This document shows, one piece after another, positions 6,398 to 9,899 of a stretch of 9,899 bases of DNA. The translations under genes were made by a program, and so were the position numbers. Position 1 is the stretch's first letter; every line of letters starts with the position of its first letter. Source of the stretch: JBFWWW01 sp050245975 (GTDB lineage Bacteria; Pseudomonadota; Alphaproteobacteria; Rhizobiales; Hyphomicrobiaceae); the NCBI GenBank assembly GCA_050245975.1, contig JBFWWW010000150.1, forward strand, positions 1 through 9,899. Direction: 5' to 3'. The notes under the pieces are model-generated. The model saw only the letters and a program-made list of their open reading frames with translations, was not told the origin of the DNA and ran no database searches.

Positions 6398-7024
6398 ATG
6401 GACCGGATCGGTTCGATCGGATCACGGGTGCGGACAGGCGCGATCGCGCTGGCGCTCGGCGCATTTGCAATGGCGACGCCGGCAGCTGCCGAGACCTATG
6501 TCTTCGACAAGGAGCTGACGTCCGTCCTCTTCAGCTGGAACCACATGGGTCTGTCGCGGCAGACGGCCCGCTTTTTGGACTGCGAGGGGACGCTCGAGTT
6601 CGATCCCGCACAGCCCGAGCGCGGCGCCGTTGCCGTCGTCATCAAGACGGCGAGCCTGTCCACCGGCAATCCGCAGTTCGACAAGAACCTGCGCAGCGCC
6701 GACTTCTTCAATGCAGGCGTCAATCCCGACATCACGTTCCGCAGCACCGGCGTTCGCGTGACCGGCCGTCAGACGGGCGAGGTGACGGGCGACCTGACCA
6801 TCAGCGGCATCACCAAGCCGGTGCTGCTTTATGTGACCTGGAATTACACGGGCGAGCACCCGATGGCGAAGCTCAACCCCGCCTATCTCAACAAGGTGGT
6901 GTCCGGCTTTTCCGCTGTCGCGAAGCTCAACCGCAGCGAGTGGGGGCTCGACAGGGTGATCCCGTTCGTGTCGGACGAGATCCAGATTTCGATCGAGGCC
7001 GAGCTGACGCGCAAGGAGCCGTAA
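6398..7024 (+). CDS. YceI-family protein, predicted periplasmic
   Basis: Encodes 208 residues. The signal peptide has a basic start (to Arg12), a hydrophobic core at 13-27 and a probable cleavage site after Ala31 (PAAA before Glu-Thr). The mature part is one YceI domain, a lipocalin-like beta-barrel known in the family to bind polyisoprenoid chains. Family marks seen: FSWNHMGLS at 45-53 (the conserved F..H.G..), KNLRSADFFNAG at 97-107, ITFRSTGV at 112-119, GDLTISGITKPV at 131-142, and LNRSEWGLD at 177-185. A single cysteine (Cys62) lies in the early strands. AAGGG about 10 bases before the ATG is a modest SD. It is probably co-transcribed with the SDR gene. Its ligand here is unknown; isoprenoid quinone or polyprenyl binding is known for relatives, and stress or base-inducible roles have been reported for E. 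coli YceI. Confidence 0.92.
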   Translation: MDRIGSIGSRVRTGAIALALGAFAMATPAAAETYVFDKELTSVLFSWNHMGLSRQTARFLDCEGTLEFDPAQPERGAVAVVIKTASLSTGNPQFDKNLRSADFFNAGVNPDITFRSTGVRVTGRQTGEVTGDLTISGITKPVLLYVTWNYTGEHPMAKLNPAYLNKVVSGFSAVAKLNRSEWGLDRVIPFVSDEIQISIEAELTRKEP

Positions 7025-7031
7025 GCGACGG

Positions 7032-8174
7032 CTAGAGCCCCGTGACGTCCCGCGTCTCGGCGATCAGGTGATCGACGACGCTCATCAGCGCCTGTTCCGG
7101 CGGCTCTCCATCCGCGAGCGCCTGCTTGAAGCGTGCAAGCTGGCGGTCGGCGCTGGTCCCTTCGGCAGCGATGCGCCGCACGTGGGCGATCTCGGCAGTG
7201 CAGCCCAGCGCGGCCGCATCCTCGGCAACCATCGCCAGAAGCTCCTCGACGAGATCGCGAAACGGAACCAGCTCGCCCTTGCCGAAATCGAACAGCGTGC
7301 CGCGGACGCCGTACCGCATGGCGCGCCAGCGGTTCTCCGCGAGGAGGAACACGGGGTAGCCGCGCCAGCTCTGATTGGACCGGCGCAGGCGGTAGAGCAG
7401 GCGCAGGATGCAGACGTAGAGCGCGGCGACGCCCGCCGCATCCTGGATCCGCGTGCAGACGTCGGTGATGCGCATCTCGAGCGTCGGGAAGCGCGGCGAG
7501 GGGCGCAGGTCCCACCAGATCTTGCTGGCATCCTCGATGACGCCGGCGCGAACGAGGACATCCACGGTACGGCGGTATTCGTCCCAGCCCGAGAAGCGGC
7601 CGGGGAGGCCGGTGCGCGGCAACTCCTGGTAGGCGGCGAGCCGGTAGCACTTGAGCCCCGTATCCTCGCCTTCCGAGAAGGGAGACGAGGTCGACAGCGT
7701 CAGCAGATGCGGAAGGAAGTAGCGCGCCTGGTTCATCAGGTCGATGCGCAACTCGTCGTCCTCGATGCCGATATGGATGTGCATGCCGCAGATGACGAGC
7801 CGGCGCCCGACGCCGGCGAGATCGGCGGCGATGGCGCGATAGCGCTCGCGGTCGGTCGGCTGCTGCCGGCTCCAGCGCGCAAAGGGATGCGTCGATGCAG
7901 CGATGGGGGCGAGGCCGAACCGGTCCGCGGTCGCAGCCAAGGTCGTGCGCAGGTCGGCAAGCTCGCCTGCGGCCTCCGCGACGGTGCGGCAGATGCCGGT
8001 GCCGACCTCGATCTGGGAGCGCAGGAATTCCGGCGATACCCGGCCGCTCAGGGCGGCTTCGCAGGCGTCGGAGAACTCCCTGGGCTGGTCCGCGACGAGG
8101 TCGCGGGTGGTCCGGTCAACGAGGAGATACTCCTCCTCGATGCCGAGCGTAAAGGCGGGCTCGCTGTACAGCAT
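7032..8174 (-). CDS. YbdK-type carboxylate-amine ligase (GCS2 family)
   Basis: ATP-dependent ligase of the glutamate-cysteine ligase superfamily; E. coli YbdK of this family shows weak gamma-glutamylcysteine ligase activity, and the true substrates of most members are unknown. The 380 residues carry GIEEEY at 11-16 (metal/ATP site), CGMHIHIGI at 129-137, STSSPFSEGEDTG at 161-173, WWDLRPSPRFPTLEMR at 220-235, and AENRWRAMRYG at 279-289, all standard for the family. I chose ATG 8174 because family proteins begin a few residues before EPxFTLGIE; the frame stays open upstream to 8306 but that part has no family resemblance. No SD is visible at 8174; a small hairpin lies where it should be. It converges on the yceI-family gene with 7 bp between stops. 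A link to gor through glutathione precursors is contextual inference only. Confidence 0.9.
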   Translation of the reverse strand: MLYSEPAFTLGIEEEYLLVDRTTRDLVADQPREFSDACEAALSGRVSPEFLRSQIEVGTGICRTVAEAAGELADLRTTLAATADRFGLAPIAASTHPFARWSRQQPTDRERYRAIAADLAGVGRRLVICGMHIHIGIEDDELRIDLMNQARYFLPHLLTLSTSSPFSEGEDTGLKCYRLAAYQELPRTGLPGRFSGWDEYRRTVDVLVRAGVIEDASKIWWDLRPSPRFPTLEMRITDVCTRIQDAAGVAALYVCILRLLYRLRRSNQSWRGYPVFLLAENRWRAMRYGVRGTLFDFGKGELVPFRDLVEELLAMVAEDAAALGCTAEIAHVRRIAAEGTSADRQLARFKQALADGEPPEQALMSVVDHLIAETRDVTGL

Positions 8175-8175
8175 G

Positions 8176-8191
8176 GTGCCGATTTTGGCAC
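8176..8191 (-). promoter_or_regulatory. Hairpin directly upstream of the YbdK-type start codon
   Basis: Read on the minus strand, GTGCC-AAAATC-GGCAC forms a 5-bp stem with a 6-base loop, ending one base before the ATG at 8174. It occupies the expected ribosome-binding position. Any role in limiting translation is inference. Confidence 0.3.
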
Positions 8192-8293
8192 AAACACCGG
8201 CCCTTTGGGCAGACCCGCTTGCCCGATGGCGCGGCATACTCCCCAGCCGAAACAAGCAAAAGCGGGGCTCCCGCTGCCCCTCTCCGGCACCTT

Positions 8294-8322
8294 TTGCGCA
8301 ACCCAACGGGGTGGCCTATAAG
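8294..8322 (+). promoter_or_regulatory. Sigma70-like promoter for the DAHP synthase gene
   Basis: TTGCGC at 8294-8299 is 17 bp from TATAAG at 8317-8322, which is preceded by CC, giving the C-TATAAG form common in alphaproteobacteria. Transcription would begin near 8329, leaving a leader of about 75 bases. It is the best promoter match in the window by its -10 element. Confidence 0.5.
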
Positions 8323-8392
8323 GCAAGCGCGCAAGGCCGGGCGTTGGAGACCTCCGGATTGCGCAAACACTGGACAGGTGCTGCTGCACCAC

Positions 8393-8398
8393 AAGGAG
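8393..8398 (+). promoter_or_regulatory. Ribosome binding site fixing the DAHP synthase start
   Basis: AAGGAG is 6 bases before ATG 8405. The frame remains open for 62 codons upstream (from 8219), but that stretch contains the promoter candidate and shows no family similarity. Confidence 0.8.
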
Positions 8399-8404
8399 TT
8401 TGTC

Positions 8405-9796
8405 ATGCCAGCCGCGTGGACACCCGAAAGCTGGAGATCGAAACCGATCGTTCAGGCCCCCGACTATCCCGATCAGGCGAAGCTCGCCGATGTCGAGGCC
8501 AAGCTTGCGACGTTTCCGCCCCTGGTTTTTGCAGGCGAGGCGCGCCAGCTGAAGAAAAGCCTCGCTGATGTGGCCGCTGGCAACGGGTTCCTGCTGCAGG
8601 GTGGCGACTGTGCCGAAAGCTTCCTGGAGCACCGCGCGGACAACATCCGCGACTTCTTCCGTGTCTTCCTGCAGATGGCGGTCGTGCTGACCTATGCCGG
8701 CGGCTCGCCGGTCGTGAAGGTCGGGCGCATCGCCGGGCAGTTCGCCAAGCCACGCTCCTCGCCGGTCGAGCGACAGGGCAGCACGGAGCTGCCGAGCTAC
8801 CGCGGCGACATCATCAACGGGCCGGAGTTCTCCGCCGAGGCGCGGGTGCCCGATCCCGAGCGGCAGTTGCAGGCCTACAGACAGGCCGCCGCGACGCTGA
8901 ACCTGCTGCGTGCGTTCGCCAGCGGCGGTTACGCCGACCTCGAACGCGTGCACCAGTGGATGCTGGGCTTCGTCGGCGACAGCCGGCAGGGCCACCGCTA
9001 CCAGGAACTGGCGGACCGCATCACGGAGACGCTGGCGTTCATGCGCGCCTGCGGCATCACGTCGGAGAATACGCCGCAGCTCAGGGGCACGACCCTCTAC
9101 ACGAGCCACGAGGGGCTGCTGCTCGGCTACGAGCAGGCGCTGACGCGTCTCGATTCGACGAGCGGGGAGTGGTACGCGACATCGGGGCACATGATCTGGG
9201 TCGGCGATCGCACGCGCCAGGCCGACCATGCGCACATCGAGTTCTGCCGCGGGATCCGCAACCCGCTCGGATTGAAGTGTGGGCCGTCGCTGGAACCCGA
9301 CGGCCTCCTGCGGCTGATGGATGTCCTCAATCCCGGCAACGAGGCCGGCCGTCTGACCCTCATCTGCCGCTTCGGCTCGGACAAGATCGAGAAGCAGCTT
9401 CCGAGGCTGATCCGGGCGGTCAAAAAGGAGGGGCGGAACGTGGTGTGGTCGTGCGATCCCATGCACGGCAACACCATCACGGCCGCCAACGGCTACAAGA
9501 CGCGGCCGTTCGACCGCGTGCTGTCGGAGGTCGATACGTTTTTCGCCGTGCATCGCGGCGAGGGGACGCATGCCGGCGGCGTGCACATCGAGATGACGGG
9601 ACAGAACGTCACCGAGTGCACGGGCGGTGCGATGGCGATCACCGAGACGGACCTGTCGAACCGGTATCACACCCACTGCGACCCGCGGCTCAATGCGGAC
9701 CAATCCCTCGATCTGGCGTTCCTGATGGCCGAGCGGCTGAAGCAGGAACGGGCGGCGCAGGGAGCCGTGGTGCTGCCGACGGCGGCCGCCGAATAG
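8405..9796 (+). CDS. 3-deoxy-7-phosphoheptulonate synthase, class II
   Basis: Condenses phosphoenolpyruvate with erythrose 4-phosphate to DAHP, the first committed step of the shikimate pathway to aromatic amino acids. The 463 residues match class II (plant/mycobacterial, AroA-II) enzymes, not the E. coli AroF/G/H type. Predicted metal ligands are Cys69 in QGGDCAES, His354 in DPMHGNT, Glu396 in GVHIEMTG and Asp426 in THCDPRLN; the His-Glu and Glu-Asp intervals (42 and 30 residues) equal those of the M. tuberculosis ligands His369, Glu411 and Asp441. Other blocks: WVGDRTRQ at 265-272, IRNPLGLKCGP at 284-294 (substrate phosphate binding), and TGQNVTECTGG at 398-408. The protein is about as long as plant mature forms and has a shorter region before the first Cys than M. 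tuberculosis (69 against 87 residues), so the allosteric features of that enzyme may differ. It is transcribed alone, divergent from the YbdK-type gene, and ends at a strong hairpin. The gene is variously named aroF, aroG or aroH, so I assign no symbol. Confidence 0.95.
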   Translation: MPAAWTPESWRSKPIVQAPDYPDQAKLADVEAKLATFPPLVFAGEARQLKKSLADVAAGNGFLLQGGDCAESFLEHRADNIRDFFRVFLQMAVVLTYAGGSPVVKVGRIAGQFAKPRSSPVERQGSTELPSYRGDIINGPEFSAEARVPDPERQLQAYRQAAATLNLLRAFASGGYADLERVHQWMLGFVGDSRQGHRYQELADRITETLAFMRACGITSENTPQLRGTTLYTSHEGLLLGYEQALTRLDSTSGEWYATSGHMIWVGDRTRQADHAHIEFCRGIRNPLGLKCGPSLEPDGLLRLMDVLNPGNEAGRLTLICRFGSDKIEKQLPRLIRAVKKEGRNVVWSCDPMHGNTITAANGYKTRPFDRVLSEVDTFFAVHRGEGTHAGGVHIEMTGQNVTECTGGAMAITETDLSNRYHTHCDPRLNADQSLDLAFLMAERLKQERAAQGAVVLPTAAAE

Positions 9797-9808
9797 ACAC
9801 CACAGACG

Positions 9809-9844
9809 TGTCGGGGCCGTCCCCCGGACGGTCCCGACAGTCTT
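9809..9844. terminator. Terminator hairpin between DAHP synthase and a convergent gene
   Basis: TGTCGGG-G-CCGTCC (9809-9822) pairs with GGACGG-T-CCCGACA (9826-9839): 14 bp including one G-T pair, around a CCC loop. It is followed by only GTCTT on the plus strand, so it is a strong stem with a poor U tract. Its place 12 bp after one stop and 3 bp after a probable opposing stop suggests use in both directions. Confidence 0.55.
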
Positions 9845-9899
9845 AGCCCCCGTGAATTTCGACATGGCGGCCACGCGCGGCGGGGATGGCGGCCGCTTC
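9843..9899 (-). CDS. Probable C-terminus of a minus-strand gene entering from the right edge
   Basis: One minus-strand frame is open from the window edge and ends in TAA at 9843-9845, giving the last 18 residues, ending ARGRHVEIHGG. The stop lies 3 bp from the strong hairpin that also follows the DAHP synthase gene, the arrangement expected of two convergent genes sharing a terminator. Too little is present to name a family, and chance is possible because 18 open codons are common in GC-rich DNA. Confidence 0.35.
   Translation of the reverse strand, partial: EAAAIPAARGRHVEIHGG

Noticed and set aside
8175..8306. 44-codon N-terminal extension of the YbdK-type ligase
   Set aside because: The family begins just before EPxFTLGIE; the extra residues are Arg/Gly/Ala-rich and resemble noncoding sequence.
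8219..8404. In-frame extension of the DAHP synthase by 62 codons, or a leader peptide
   Set aside because: A promoter-like -10 lies inside it, the AAGGAG site points to 8405, and no run of aromatic codons typical of an attenuator leader is present.
8048..9874. Very long minus-strand open frame (about 608 codons) opposite the DAHP synthase gene
   Set aside because: It is rich in Arg, His and Gly, lacks recognisable domains and lies opposite a clear class II DAHP synthase. Long antisense open frames are expected in GC-rich DNA.
1..9899. Search for a mobile element, CRISPR array, tRNA/rRNA, toxin-antitoxin or defence system
   Set aside because: No regularly spaced repeats, transposase or integrase motifs, cloverleaf-like segments or defence-type genes were found. 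The content is ordinary core metabolism.

Overview
This is a GC-rich, densely coding stretch of chromosome. The protein content points to an alphaproteobacterium, most likely of the order Hyphomicrobiales (Rhizobiales). That assignment is inferred from the family types: a glutathione reductase of the GGTCVIRGCVPKK type, a class II (plant/mycobacterial-type) DAHP synthase, and an rpiA-DUF2059-gor gene run. It does not come from any species marker. No tRNA, rRNA, transposase, CRISPR array or phage gene is visible. The window looks like core-genome housekeeping and redox metabolism rather than an accessory island.

Layout. On the minus strand at the left are a small predicted exported protein of unknown function (84-359) and phosphoglycolate phosphatase gph (443-1135). 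A 117-bp divergent region containing a multi-part inverted repeat follows. Then comes succinate-semialdehyde dehydrogenase gabD (1253-2695, plus), closed by a 13-bp perfect terminator hairpin. Next is a compact plus-strand operon: rpiA (2840-3544), a predicted exported DUF2059 protein (3560-4126) and glutathione reductase gor (4142-5542), with 15-bp gaps. A second transcription unit, probably driven by a promoter just after gor, carries an SDR oxidoreductase (5617-6372) and a predicted exported YceI-family protein (6398-7024). The minus-strand YbdK/GCS2-type carboxylate-amine ligase (7032-8174) converges on yceI with only 7 bp between the stops. A 230-bp divergent region with a good sigma70-like promoter leads into class II DAHP synthase (8405-9796). 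That gene ends at a 14-bp hairpin, and just beyond it a probable minus-strand gene ends at 9843 and runs in from the right edge.

How the genes relate. gph (2-phosphoglycolate salvage) and rpiA (pentose phosphate pathway) serve central sugar-phosphate metabolism. gor supplies reduced glutathione using NADPH. The YbdK-like ligase belongs to the glutamate-cysteine ligase superfamily, so a link to low-molecular-weight thiol chemistry is possible but unproven. GabD feeds the GABA/succinate-semialdehyde route into the TCA cycle. DAHP synthase is the entry step of the shikimate pathway and uses erythrose 4-phosphate made downstream of ribose 5-phosphate isomerisation.

I do not see a convincing undescribed system here. 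The items most worth a second look are the small two-cysteine exported protein, the inverted-repeat structure between gph and gabD, the hairpin occupying the ribosome-binding position of the YbdK gene, and the two uncharacterised exported proteins (DUF2059, YceI) beside thiol-redox genes.
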